Positions 40,429 through 50,033 of a DNA stretch of 64,000 nucleotides are shown one piece after another (positions within the stretch are counted from its first letter, which is position 1; every line of letters begins with the position of its first letter). A program made the position numbers and the translations under genes. Under the pieces are notes generated by a model. It did no database searches and was not told the DNA's origin. It was given only the letters and a program-made list of their open reading frames with translations. This DNA comes from Bacteroidota bacterium (GTDB lineage Bacteria; Bacteroidota; Bacteroidia; Chitinophagales; Chitinophagaceae), in NCBI GenBank assembly GCA_018267965.1, contig JAFDXK010000003.1, forward strand, positions 124,001 through 188,000, read 5' to 3'.

Positions 40429-41289
40429 ATGTCAAAACTAATTATCACTATACTATTCCTTATTTCATCGTCTGCAGTATTTGCCCAAGAACAATTTATA
40501 AATAAGGCAACAGGAAGCGACAGGCATCATTTTCTGCTAACAGGTTCTTATATGGGTTTCATCAATGCTCCTGATGTAGAAACCCTGCAAGGCACTAAAC
40601 AATTCTTAAAAGCCAATAACACAACAGGATATACTATTGGTATAGGGTATGATTACACCAACAAGTACAATATCAGCTTCGGAGCATTTTCCACATACGG
40701 TATTCAGAAACATGATTTAGTATGGCAATTTGGTTTCAAGGATTTCGATTCAAGAGCTGACTTCGGAGATTATAAATCCATATACGCCTATAACAGAAGC
40801 ATTCCTTATCTGAATATGTCATTATTTATCGGATATGAATACCAGCCGAGTAAAAAAAGCAATTTAAAGATACAAGCCAAAACAGGCATCGGTTTGGTGC
40901 ATTATTTCAAATGGGACAATCAGCGTTTTAAGGAAATTTTGTCATACACAATTGATGACCGTCCTGATACTGTATTTTCAACACAATACGCATTTACAGA
41001 TGCTTCTTCAGGCGGTCAAAGTAAATGGTATAACCAGAAGAATGATTTTTATACACTGTATATCGGGTTGATATACCCTGTTAAATCTAATTTCATCAGA
41101 GAATATAGAATAGGCATATCATACACTCATGTATTTGCAGTATTCAGCCCCGGAGATAATTTCTTCAATATAAGTTCCGCATCCTACTACCATCTTGATA
41201 CTGATAATAAAACCTTAGTGCGTGACGGTTATCAAAACTATAAGAATAAGTTTCGCACTATAGGTATCACGGCCTGTATTGGTTTTTAA
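40429..41289 (+). CDS. Outer-membrane beta-barrel-like protein
   Basis: 286 aa with a signal peptide (about 1-19, ending VFAQ). Alternating aromatic/hydrophobic strands (YTIGIGYDYTNKYNISFGAF, NMSLFIGYEYQPSKKSNLKIQAKTGIGL) and a C-terminal TACIGF suggest an outer-membrane barrel. Its place after two T9SS substrates is reminiscent of PorP/SprF-type barrels that anchor T9SS adhesins, but it does not clearly belong to that family. Confidence 0.6.
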   Translation: MSKLIITILFLISSSAVFAQEQFINKATGSDRHHFLLTGSYMGFINAPDVETLQGTKQFLKANNTTGYTIGIGYDYTNKYNISFGAFSTYGIQKHDLVWQFGFKDFDSRADFGDYKSIYAYNRSIPYLNMSLFIGYEYQPSKKSNLKIQAKTGIGLVHYFKWDNQRFKEILSYTIDDRPDTVFSTQYAFTDASSGGQSKWYNQKNDFYTLYIGLIYPVKSNFIREYRIGISYTHVFAVFSPGDNFFNISSASYYHLDTDNKTLVRDGYQNYKNKFRTIGITACIGF

Positions 41290-41661
41290 GACGAATATTG
41301 CTGTAATATTTTATCTATATATCTTCAATACATCGTTTAACGATAATAATCCAACAGTATTTTGAATTGCAATCAAAGTATTTCAAATCGATTTTAAATG
41401 AAAATCAAATTGTTTTCAAATGGTAGCCAAATCTGCCAACCATTATCAATTCACTCCATCCAGTAAAATTTGATACCAAACAATCCAAAACGAACCGTTT
41501 TGTTACTTTTTACGCCCTATCGTTTCATTCCAAATCATATTCGCACTTAACGAAGCATAATATCACGTAGCCGCCCGACCTCGCCTGAAAGTGGAAAGTA
41601 GCCCTTTGCACTCATAGCATCTTTGTATCCGAAACAATCAAGGACAACTAAAGACGATACT
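41290..41661. other. AT-rich intergenic region before the virus-like operon
   Basis: About 370 bp of mostly AT-rich DNA with several TCAAAT-like words. Near its end is CATCTTTG (41618-41625), one mismatch from a -7 element; a matching -33 is not obvious. It probably holds the promoter of the long operon that starts at 41662. I see no gene, DnaA box or clear repeat array. Confidence 0.45.
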
Positions 41662-42192
41662 ATGAGTGCGAAGATTATACAACTGTCTCCAGAAACATCA
41701 ACTCCATCTGAATTACAAACCTACATTAATGCTGCATGGTCTTTTGCGTATGCTCTACTCTGGCATGAACAAGCATTCAATAAAGATGAAATCAACCGAG
41801 CGAAGCAACATATCAACTGTTATTTCGAGTTTGCTACAGATAAGAAAACAGCTTTTATCGCATTCTGCGAACGTGTTGTTTTGGCGAACCGTTTTATACA
41901 AGCCGAGCAGTCAAGATATGTACCGCTACCCTCTATCTGGCTGAACCGTCATTATGAACACGGCTTTGCAGGTACTAAAAGCTGGTTGCAACGTATTCAA
42001 ATCAAACGACAGGAAATCCCTAACTACCTGCAACATATTTCAGTGGTAGCCGAGCAGTACAGGCAGTATGTACTGAACTCATCCGTAAAATCATTCACTG
42101 CCTGCCGCAAGAAATTAACAGAGCTGAAAGCCTACGGTTTATTGCAGTATTTCTATAACGCTATTATTCACCTGCACTATATCAACAACTAA
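41662..42192 (+). CDS. Unknown protein, first gene of the virus-like operon
   Basis: 176 aa from the ATG at 41662; a longer frame from a TTG at 41623 starts inside a -7-like box and is less likely. Predicted mostly helical (SELQTYINAAWSFAYALLWHEQ, YRQYVLNSSVKSFTACRKKLTELKAY). No domain recognised. Position at the head of the operon just before the small HTH gene suggests a regulatory or early function. Confidence 0.65.
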   Translation: MSAKIIQLSPETSTPSELQTYINAAWSFAYALLWHEQAFNKDEINRAKQHINCYFEFATDKKTAFIAFCERVVLANRFIQAEQSRYVPLPSIWLNRHYEHGFAGTKSWLQRIQIKRQEIPNYLQHISVVAEQYRQYVLNSSVKSFTACRKKLTELKAYGLLQYFYNAIIHLHYINN

Positions 42193-42193
42193 G

Positions 42194-42418
42194 ATGAGCC
42201 ACCATGAACAACTACCCGTAACAGGGAAGATAGACTTGCGCCCGTACACATTCAAACAACTCTATCAGCTTTACGGAGTAAGCGATAAGACCTTTCGTAA
42301 ATGGCTCAAACCGTTTGCTGATGAAATCGGAGAGCGCAGGGGAAGATACTATACCATCATGCAGGTGCGAACCATACTGGAACGCATTGGCATACCCGGA
42401 GTAATCATCATTGACTAA
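42194..42418 (+). CDS. Small HTH protein, paralogue of the one near the integrase
   Basis: 74 aa with the pattern RPYTFKQLYQLYGVSDKTFRKWLKPF and EIGERRGRYYTIMQVRTILERIGIP. It aligns closely with the 75-aa protein at 29669-29896 (RPY, QLYGVS, KT, W, PF, EIGE, RGRY, QV, GxP are shared). A winged-helix or excisionase-like DNA-binding protein is the best guess. Starts 2 bp after the preceding gene. Confidence 0.75.
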   Translation: MSHHEQLPVTGKIDLRPYTFKQLYQLYGVSDKTFRKWLKPFADEIGERRGRYYTIMQVRTILERIGIPGVIIID

Positions 42419-42436
42419 ACAAATAACCAATCCAAT

Positions 42437-42634
42437 ATGAAAACAGACACAAGTGGTACTCATTTCAGTAATGTCCTACTTACAGGTGCTATACTATTAG
42501 CACAAGTTGATATGCACGGTTTAGTGGACTACTCCCTCAAAGCAGCTATCGGTGGTGCCGTGTGGCTGGGGTACAAAATCATCGCCGAGCGCATGGAACG
42601 TAAACGCAAATCACATGATAAACAGAAAGACTAA
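42437..42634 (+). CDS. Small membrane protein, 65 aa
   Basis: Has one or two hydrophobic segments (VLLTGAILLAQVDMHGLVDYSL, AAIGGAVWLGYKII) and a basic tail (MERKRKSHDKQKD). It abuts the next gene without a gap. Small membrane genes at the start of the operon could be envelope or virion-membrane components; nothing specific can be read. Confidence 0.6.
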   Translation: MKTDTSGTHFSNVLLTGAILLAQVDMHGLVDYSLKAAIGGAVWLGYKIIAERMERKRKSHDKQKD

Positions 42635-43117
42635 ATGGGCACAGGAACAAAAATACTGGCTGGAACCGCCATAGGAGCAAGCCTTGTTGCAGGTGTCAGT
42701 TATTACATGAACATCAGGAGAGCAAAAGGTACGCTGGAGGTCAAGCCCAAAGCCTATCTCCATAAACTGGACTGGAACGGGCTTACCATCAGGGTAGATG
42801 CGATACTAAAGAACCCGACCAAAGCGAGCTTCAGTATCAAGTTTCCTTATGTGAAAGTTGAACACAAGGACACATTACTTGGCAGTTCGCAGGTATTGAA
42901 CAAGGACATAAAAATCCCTGCTTACGGTGAAGCCCTCATCAAAGACATCATGATTGTGATACCTGTAATGAGTTTCTTTTCAGTGGTCTATGAACTCATC
43001 AAAGCCCTGAATGCCAAGCAACCCGTAAGCCTCATAGTGAAAACCATCACCACTATAGACCTCGGTTGGTCAAGGATGCCATTTGAAGACAAAAAAGAAG
43101 TCGTTATCCAAAAGTAA
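42635..43117 (+). CDS. LEA2/WHy-like domain protein with membrane anchor
   Basis: 160 aa. The N-terminus has a glycine-rich membrane segment (ILAGTAIGASLVAGVSYYM). Residues about 35-150 look like a LEA type 2 domain (water stress and hypersensitive response, beta sandwich): VDAILKNPTKASFSIKFPYVKVEHKDTLLGSS with the N-P-T turn typical of these domains. Starts 1 bp after the preceding gene. LEA2 domains are often found on envelope proteins; presence in a virus-like operon is unusual. Confidence 0.65.
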   Translation: MGTGTKILAGTAIGASLVAGVSYYMNIRRAKGTLEVKPKAYLHKLDWNGLTIRVDAILKNPTKASFSIKFPYVKVEHKDTLLGSSQVLNKDIKIPAYGEALIKDIMIVIPVMSFFSVVYELIKALNAKQPVSLIVKTITTIDLGWSRMPFEDKKEVVIQK

Positions 43118-43121
43118 ACGC

Positions 43122-44909
43122 ATGGAAGCAAGAAAAAAAAGGGAGATAGCAAGCGGACGGGAGTATGAGCATTTATTTCCGAGCGCATCGGTAGATACGA
43201 CTACTATAATGCAACAGGCAGGTGTAGGCGATACGGTGGCATTCATACCAAAAGTAGTACAAAAGACATTGTACCAGACCAAAGGGATAGCCGAGCAGTT
43301 AAGGGGCAAAGACCTGTATGCTACCTGCCGCAACATCTGGCATTTTGTGTACAAGCATATAGCTTATAAAAAAGATGAAGATGGTTATGAACAGATACGC
43401 AGTCCCTCAAGAAGCTGGCATGACCGATTTGAAGGAGTGGATTGTGATTGCTACAGCACGTTTATCAGTTCGGTGCTGACCAATTTACGCATACCGCACT
43501 TGCTGCGTATCACGAAGTATAACAGGAAAAACTATTTCCAGCATATCTATCCTGTAGTGCCATTAAGAAACGGAGCATCCATTATTATAGACTGCGTGAC
43601 GGATAAATATGATTATGAAGTACCATACAGCGAGAAAAAAGATTACAACATGGATTTACAGTATCTAAATGGCATAGGTTCTATAGCAGGTACAGAAGAC
43701 CTGAACGGGCTGAATGATTTTGACCTGAACGGTGATGGCGTTATGGAATTAGGCAGGCTTGCCAAAAAGAAGAAAGAGAAGAAAGCGAAAAAAGGGAACG
43801 GCAATACCAGCGAAGACCCTAATAGTCCTGCGGGAACAGGCGTGAAAAAGAAAAAAGGGTTCAAGAAATTCCTGAATGTGGTCAATAAAGCAAACCCTGC
43901 CACACTGGCATTGCGCAACGGCATTCTTGCTTCTATGAAATTGAATATCGGCAAGATAGGCAGCAGGCTACGCTGGAGTTATCTCTCCCCTAACGAAGCT
44001 GCAAAGAAGAACATAGACCCCGATAAGTTCAGGAAGCTGGTAGCAGTGCGTCAAAAGCTGGAGAATATTTTTTACGGTGCTGGTGGTAAAGTAGAAAATA
44101 TGAAGAAAGCCATCCTCAGTGGCAAAGGCAATAAGGATAAAGCTGTAAATGGTTTAGGTATTGCTGAGTTTGAGGGCTTGGATGGTATTGAATACATGGA
44201 TGTACACTCCCCGCTGTCGGCTGTACTCGGTGCAACAATGTATCACAGTGAGAACATTGAGGGTATTCATGGTTTCGGTAATACAGTAGGTAATCTTGGA
44301 GAACCTGCAACACTGGCAACCGTTGCAGCGGCATCGGGTGTTATCGCTACTATCGCTGGTATGCTCAAAAAAATTGGAGACATATTTAAAGGCGGCAAGA
44401 GTAAAGGCAGTAATGATTTCAGCGAGAATGCCAATACGCAGGCTGAAAAAGAAATCGCCGAGACGAAAGGAGATGGCAATTCAAGTGCTGCTATTACCAA
44501 AACAAGCAGCGATACTGAGCAGAGTTCAGGAGGTGGTAATTATGATGCAGGCAATAGCTCCGCAGGATCACCAGTAGCCATGACTGCTAATATTCCATCT
44601 GGTGGTGGAGGCGGAGGAAGTAGTAATGATGGTGGCACTCCCGAAAAATCGGCAGCACCTGCAACACCTGATAACCCCGGTGGGGGTACAGAGAGTTTCT
44701 GGGACAAACACAAAAAATGGCTATTACCTGTTGGTATTGGCGTAGGTGGCCTGACTGTTATCGGTATTGCAGTGAAGATGATGAAAAAGCCAGATGCACC
44801 TATCGCTACTAAGCCAACAGCCAGTTTGAACGGATTACCTAAACACAAAAACCATCACCGTAAAAAATCAAAACATAAGCAGGGGAAGAAAAAAGCCGTT
44901 GCGCTCCTA
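43122..44909 (+). CDS. Transglutaminase-like domain protein with C-terminal membrane segment
   Basis: 596 aa from the ATG at 43122; a TTG at 43083 overlaps the previous gene. Residues about 60-200 look like a transglutaminase-like/papain-fold domain: Cys108 and Cys110 in VDCDCYS, His in FQHIYPVV and Asp in IIDCVTDKYD form a plausible catalytic triad. The middle is Lys/Gly/Pro-rich; a Gly/Ser-rich linker and a membrane helix (LLPVGIGVGGLTVIGIAVKMM, about 545-565) follow. Short NGLGI-like motifs occur at several places (NGIGSI, NGLNDF, NGLGIAEF, EGLDGIEY, NGLPKH). It might crosslink or cleave structural proteins; function is inferred from fold only. Confidence 0.6.
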
Positions 44910-44937
44910 TAATCCTTGCAGTAATAACATTAAACCA

Positions 44938-45579
44938 ATGACTATGGCAAAAAAGAAAAAAGCTACGCCTAAAGGCAAAGGCAACCGATATGTGGCAGAA
45001 GCCAAGAAAGCCAGCATACTCGGACAGATGCAGGCACTACCAACCAAAGGGAATGTCAAATACACTTTGTTGGAAACAGGGAAGGACTTACTGATAGGTG
45101 TGGTGGGTGGCGGGCTGGCAGGTGCAGCTATCGGGAAGCCCTCCCTGCTTATCGGGTTGGGTATCACAGGTGCAGGACACTACTTCGATAACAGGTTGGC
45201 AACCATACTGGGTATCGGCATGATGGCTGCAAACGGTTTTCAGCAAAAGAGCGTAAGTGGGCTTGAGGGTTTAGAGGGCATAAAAGAAAGGATACAATCC
45301 TACAAGGATAGTTTTTCCGAAAAACTGTACATCGACAAACTCGTAAAAAAAGCAGCACCTGCAGCAACAAACGGCATCGGTGAACTACAGTATTTCAACT
45401 ATCAGCAGGAAGTAAGTGGCAATGATGACCTGAGTGGCGGTATGGCAGCACTGGATTCCATCGAAAGGCAGATTGAAGAAAGCGGAATGCGCCGAATGCA
45501 GATGGAGGGAGCTTATGAGCTTGAAGGTGCTTACGATAACGATGTATCTGGGTTAGCGGATGTTACCGATTTGAATATG
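44938..45579 (+). CDS. Unknown protein with Gly-rich membrane-like segment
   Basis: 214 aa from the ATG at 44938. The N-terminus is basic (KKKKATPKGKG). About residues 45-85 contain GVVGGGLAGAAIGKPSLLIGLGITG, a Gly/Ala-rich hydrophobic stretch that could be one or two membrane helices. It carries GLEGLEGIKERI and NGIGEL, members of the short motif recurring in this operon. No family recognised. The stop is followed by a hairpin and the A-rich leader of the next gene. Confidence 0.55.
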
Positions 45580-45589
45580 TAATAGAAAC

Positions 45590-45642
45590 GCCTCCCGTTC
45601 ATCCTGTGCATGGCATCAGATATGCACCAGTGAAAGAGAGGC
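45590..45642 (+). promoter_or_regulatory. Imperfect hairpin in the leader of the candidate capsid gene
   Basis: GCCTC (45590-45594) pairs with GAGGC (45638-45642), and CTGTGCAT (45604-45611) with ATGCACCAG (45622-45630) with one mismatch. Between it and the ATG at 45699 lies an A-rich leader. It may be an mRNA-stabilising or processing element. Confidence 0.4.
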
Positions 45643-45698
45643 AAGTGCTACAAAACTACTTGAAATAACTATTTACAAATCACAATAAAAACAAAAAA

Positions 45699-46412
45699 AT
45701 GTACGGATTAGAAGGTATCGAAGAATACAACAACCAGGGCGCATTGCTCGGCATTGAAGGGCTTGAAGGTGAAGAGCTTTTAGGCGCACTACGCAGGATG
45801 AACCCCATCAAACGCCAGCGCACCATCAACAAATTAGCACAGCCGCCTGCGCAGTCCAGAGGCTCAAGGGCGGAAATGGAAAAACATTTTGGGGAGCTAC
45901 CTGCCAATATCAAAGAAGCGTTGGTAAAAGGAGAACTACGTCTTGCGGACACGATGATATACTCTATCAAACCTGTCAGCTCCAAGACCATCAAAATGTT
46001 TGAGACACAGGATGATAAGGAAATCGGCTTGCGAAATATATCCAATGCCAAACTTCCTAAAAATCAGGCATTGCTCGTGAGTGGTATCGTGATACTGGCT
46101 GGTACATCCGCCGATGCGTCCAAAGACAAAATCGTAGCTACAGATTTTAAAGGGCTGGAAAACTTCCCTGCTGTCATCAATGGAGAGTTCAATCTCAAAT
46201 CAAACAAAAAACAAATCGTGCCCGAGACGAGTTGTGGTGTATTCAAAACACTGAACTATCACCTTGTGCCAGTCGGTTATTACAAACTGGCAAACCCTCG
46301 CCTGATTACCGATGACGTACTCATCGAATTGACAATTGAGTTAGGCTCCACCGATGGCATACCTGCGAATACTTATGTATATACAGGATTGCACGGCACT
46401 ATCACGACACCA
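45699..46412 (+). CDS. Candidate major capsid or structural protein
   Basis: 238 aa, no recognised family. The N-terminus MYGLEGIEEYNNQGALLGIEGL contains two copies of the recurring GLEGIE motif. The first 60 residues look helical and arginine-rich. Residues about 80-235 have the alternation of beta strands expected of a beta-sandwich or jelly roll (DTMIYSIKPVSSKTIKMF, VLIELTIELGSTDGIPANTYVYTGLHG). It has an A-rich leader (AATAAAAACAAAAAA), a strong translation signal in Bacteroidota, and a hairpin upstream, both suggesting high expression. The capsid call is inference from position, size and beta content. Confidence 0.35.
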
Positions 46413-46470
46413 TAAGGAAAGCAGCTTATAGGACAAGCGCAAACAGGATTGGCAATAATGTATCAACAGT

Positions 46471-47040
46471 ATGAAATGGAACAGCAAGCAAAAGGCAATA
46501 GCAGTGGCAGGTTTGGTAACACCTGCCCTGCTTATCCTGATAGGCAGCCGTATTACTGGGAAACGTTCGCATGACAACTCCAACAACAGCTCTACCTATA
46601 AACCCTATCAAAACCTGAAAGCCTTTTTGCTGATGATACAATACTCGGAGGGTACAATCGGTATGAATGCCTACCGCATGTTATTTGGCGGACAATTGTT
46701 CGGCGATATGAGATGGCATCCCAATATCGCCATCACCAAAAGTGGTATCACCAGCACTGCTGCAGGGGCTTACCAGATACTGTACCGAACATGGATGAGT
46801 GTGCAACAGACCTTGCCGTTACCCGACTTCAGCCCTGTCAGTCAAGACAGGGCAGCAGTCGAACTCATCAGGCGAAGAGGGGCATTGGAAGACGTACTGG
46901 CAGGCAGGTTCGCAACGGCTGTGTATAAATGCCGTAAAGAATGGGCATCATTACCCGGCGCTGGTTATGGACAGGGAGAACGCAGCTATGCCAGTTTGGA
47001 ATCGATGTACCAAAAAGCAGGTGGTTATCTGATGGCTGCA
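46471..47040 (+). CDS. Membrane-anchored lytic transglycosylase, lambda R endolysin-like (GH104)
   Basis: 190 aa. A hydrophobic helix (about 9-25) comes first. Then follows the lambda R fold: catalytic Glu60 in MIQYSEGT, STAAGAYQILYRTW, LPDFSPVSQDRAAVELIRRRGAL and the C-terminal EWASLPGAGYGQ, which matches the lambda endolysin almost word for word. It should cleave the glycan chain of murein. The N-terminal helix suggests a SAR-type or membrane-tethered enzyme that acts either in lysis or on entry of the virion. Confidence 0.88.
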
Positions 47041-47076
47041 TAACAAACAGGAATGAAGACGTAAAAAACAACAACA

Positions 47077-47454
47077 ATGGGAAGCATCATAAAAAAACGG
47101 TTCGACCTACAGGTAACGGAAGCTGGCAAAACAGTTTCCAGTGTATTTGAACTGGATAAAAATATCAGCTATGTGCGTGGCATCCTGTTAACCTCGAACA
47201 AAGACGATTTGATGTACTACAGAGGCAGCCAGAAAATAGAGATTAACAAGCAGGAGATTTTTCCTGAAGGTTATGAAAGCAAATTACTGATGTGTGGCAT
47301 CAATGTATCACCGAATGTTCGCTACTATGAAACAGGACATACGACAGTAGGTAATGGTCAAGTGAAAATGGAATATAAAGACAGTCAGGATAGCCGTGTA
47401 GCATTTGAACCTTATCGTGTATCCATCTACCTGAACTGCGAACTGAATGAATAG
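47077..47454 (+). CDS. Small beta-rich structural-type protein, 125 aa
   Basis: Short protein with alternating strands and no Cys-based motif (FDLQVTEAGKTVSSVFELDKNISYVRGILLTSN, VRYYETGHTTVGNGQVKMEY). Together with the following 148- and 105-aa genes it makes a set of compact beta-sandwich-like proteins. They could be minor capsid proteins or small single jelly-roll capsid proteins. No homology was recognised from memory. Confidence 0.5.
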   Translation: MGSIIKKRFDLQVTEAGKTVSSVFELDKNISYVRGILLTSNKDDLMYYRGSQKIEINKQEIFPEGYESKLLMCGINVSPNVRYYETGHTTVGNGQVKMEYKDSQDSRVAFEPYRVSIYLNCELNE

Positions 47455-47526
47455 TATTGACAGTAGAGGATAAAGGTTTACAAGAACCTGCAATAACGTG
47501 GTAATCAATAATGAATAATAATACAG

Positions 47527-47970
47527 ATGACGGAAGATGTAATTGTAACACAGATACAGGTAAACCGAAAAGACGACCAGCAATATTTTCAGGTGGTCTT
47601 GCCGAGGGACACGGTATGTATAAAAGGTATTGAAAGTAGTGCAAGGATAAGCAGCCCCTTAGCGGTTAATGCAGAAAAATTCTTAGGCGCGGTGCAATTA
47701 CAATCAGAAGGGCATACCAACCTGTGTTACTGTACGGATATATTTATTGACCAGCCACAGGCAAAAGTGATGACGAGCGGGTTTGGTTTGCAGGATGTAT
47801 GGATACACGAGGCTTTCATACACAGCAATGCAAAAGAAACGGATGTATTGCATATCCCGATGTGCCATGTGCTGTATGGTTGCTACAAGGACATTATAGG
47901 TCAGAAGCTGGGGACGGATTTGGAATATATCGTTACACTGTTCATCTGGATTGAACGCATTGATAAATTT
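47527..47970 (+). CDS. Small beta-rich structural-type protein, 148 aa
   Basis: Beta-rich protein with FQVVLPRDTVCIKGIESSARI, LQSEGHTNLCYCTDIFI and VTLFIWIERIDKF at the C-terminus. Spacing and size resemble the two neighbours; separated by 72 bp from the previous gene and 16 bp from the next. Not recognised; a structural role is suggested only by context. Confidence 0.5.
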
Positions 47971-47989
47971 TGATTGATACACAACAGGT

Positions 47990-48304
47990 ATGACGATAGA
48001 ATTAGCAACAGATTATATCAGGCGGAGGATGGATGAATTAGGGTTCGGCAATCACTACTATATCCGATTCAGACATTTTGTGTTGAAAGCGGGAGAAGCG
48101 AAACAGGTGGACGGTGATAACCAGTTATACATTCTTGTTGACCCGAAAGACAATATCAGCGTACAAAGTGTATTCGGAATTTTCGATGTGACCGCCGATA
48201 ATGTAAACGAGCTGCAATACGAACATCAGGGAAAAATCATGCTGAAAAACCATTCTTCCATGTTACAGCATATACGGTTCATTCAGGTAATACCAAAAGA
48301 AAAA
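47990..48304 (+). CDS. Small beta-rich structural-type protein, 105 aa
   Basis: 105-aa protein with an N-terminal amphipathic helix (LATDYIRRRMDELG) and several strands (YYIRFRHFVLKAGEAKQVDGDNQLYILVDP). No family. It starts 19 bp after the previous gene and ends 1 bp before the next ATG, so translation is coupled. Confidence 0.5.
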
Positions 48305-48308
48305 TAAG

Positions 48309-49136
48309 ATGCCATTAATAGAAGAAAAATTTGAACAATCGAGAATAGACAGCATCAAACGCTACCTCCAGCGGGAAGCGGAAAAAGGGCGTAAGAAAGA
48401 TTACGAAATCGTTGTGGATGGCTTCAAGGTGGTATCACGTACCGATAATTTAGATGAGTTCGAGGATTATGAAGCGGAATTGAAAAATGGCACACGCAAT
48501 ATCAGCATTCTTGTTTTTGACGGGCCATCTACCAATCGCAACACCAAGTATTCATTCTACCTGCAAGGTGAACCGACAGGACAGACAAAGCCCCTCAACG
48601 GCTTAGGTGAGATAGAACAAATCATACAGGAGAAACTGGATGCCAAAGACAGGGAATTTGAATTACGCCAGTTGCGTGAAAAACTCGATGATGCAGAAAA
48701 AGCATTGGAGGAATCAGAAGAGTATAATGAGCAACTTGAAAAACGCATCGAAGAATTAACGAGCCGTAAAAGCCTTGAGACCAAGAATACAGGAGAATTA
48801 CTGGCAGCGGCAGTAGGTTATATCGTTCATCGTAACAAAGACAAATTCCCGATGGGTCAGGAACTGGCTGGTTTATTTCCTGATACGGATGTGAAAAATT
48901 TACCGCAGCCAACAGAAGAAACGACTGCCAGTTTTGAAAAAAGAAAAACAGGCGATGCGTTTGATGAAGACACCAAGAACCGACTGAGCCTCATCGCAGA
49001 CCTGCAATCCAGATTGGATGAACCCCAACTCATCGGGCTATTCACCATCATCAGGAAACTGACCGAAGAGCCGCCATTGATAGAGACCGTAATTGATTTA
49101 CTAAATGATAAAACAGCACCAGATGACTTACGAGTA
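48309..49136 (+). CDS. Coiled-coil protein, scaffold- or fibre-like
   Basis: 276 aa. Residues about 1-95 look like a mixed fold (DYEIVVDGFKVVSRTDN). The recurring motif NGLGEIEQII is at about residue 100. A coiled coil covers about 105-160 (LREKLDDAEKALEESEEYNEQLEKRIEEL). The C-terminus is helical. A scaffold or internal virion protein would fit but there is no sequence proof. Confidence 0.5.
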
Positions 49137-49140
49137 TAAC

Positions 49141-49302
49141 ATGAAAATCGAAGCCAAGACAGAAACGGAAGCAGATGAAAAAATGAAAGCACTGACGATA
49201 CTTGCCAGTAAACTCAATGCGAAAGAACTGGCAAAGTTGGCACAGGTTGTGAAGCATGACCCTGTGAAAACCGCCCTTGCTAAAAAATACCTCGGTTTAT
49301 AA
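49141..49302 (+). CDS. Small helical protein, 53 aa
   Basis: 53 aa from the ATG at 49141, one base after the preceding stop (a longer frame overlaps the upstream gene). Very charged and helical (TEADEKMKALTILASKLNAKELAKLAQVV), possibly an Ala/Lys-rich DNA- or protein-binding helix bundle. No family known. Confidence 0.5.
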   Translation: MKIEAKTETEADEKMKALTILASKLNAKELAKLAQVVKHDPVKTALAKKYLGL

Positions 49303-49350
49303 ACCAAAGTGACTACAAGCAATACCAACTGAAGCATCAACCACATCACG

Positions 49351-50028
49351 ATGAAACAAGATACGCTACAAGACCTCACAGCATCTGAACGGATAAAATA
49401 TTCCCTGCTGGGAATTATTGTCCTCGGCGGTACGGTAATCATCGGCAGAAATATGGTGAAAAAAGCGGTAGCAAAAAACGAACAGCGAAAGTCGCTCAAT
49501 GACGGCAGCTCCGCTACCTATGCCAAACAGTTGAAAATGGCATTTGAAAATGATGGCTGGTGGGGAACAAACAAAGAACAGGTACGTGATACGATGCGGG
49601 CAATACCGAGCAAATCAGAATTCAGAAAAGTGATGCAGTCCTATCAGAAAATGTATAACAGGGTATTACTGGCAGATATGCAATCGGAATTAAAGAGTAC
49701 AGAATACAACGAGATGCTTTCGATTATCTCTGCCAAACCTGAACACTATAATCCGAATGCGCCACCGAAAATCAGCATAGCGCAACTGCAAGGATGGGCT
49801 AAGCGATTGAAAGCAGCTTTCGATATTACCTATGGTATTTTCCCCGGAACGGATGAACCCGCCATTAAAGCGGTCTTTCTTGAAATACCAAGCCAGTCCA
49901 CATTCAACAGCCTGCGAATTATCTACAGACAGCAATACGGTAATGATTTGCTGCAAGACCTGCAAAGCGAACTGGAGTTCTGGGAATACGAACCGATGAT
50001 ACAGATTATCAAAAGCAAACCAATTCAT
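49351..50028 (+). CDS. Membrane protein with two annexin-like repeats
   Basis: 226 aa. A membrane helix at about 16-33 comes first, then two homologous helical units, about 57-127 and 147-222. Each has a GT-x-E/D entry (WGTNKEQVRDTM; FPGTDEPAIKAVF), a P-S-x-S/T-x-F element and a second part M/IYRxxYxxxLLxDLQSEL (MYNRVLLADMQSEL; RQQYGNDLLQDLQSEL). This matches the annexin repeat pattern. Annexins bind phospholipid membranes in a Ca-dependent way. The gene sits next to a peptidoglycan-binding membrane protein. Confidence 0.6.
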
Positions 50029-50033
50029 TAACA

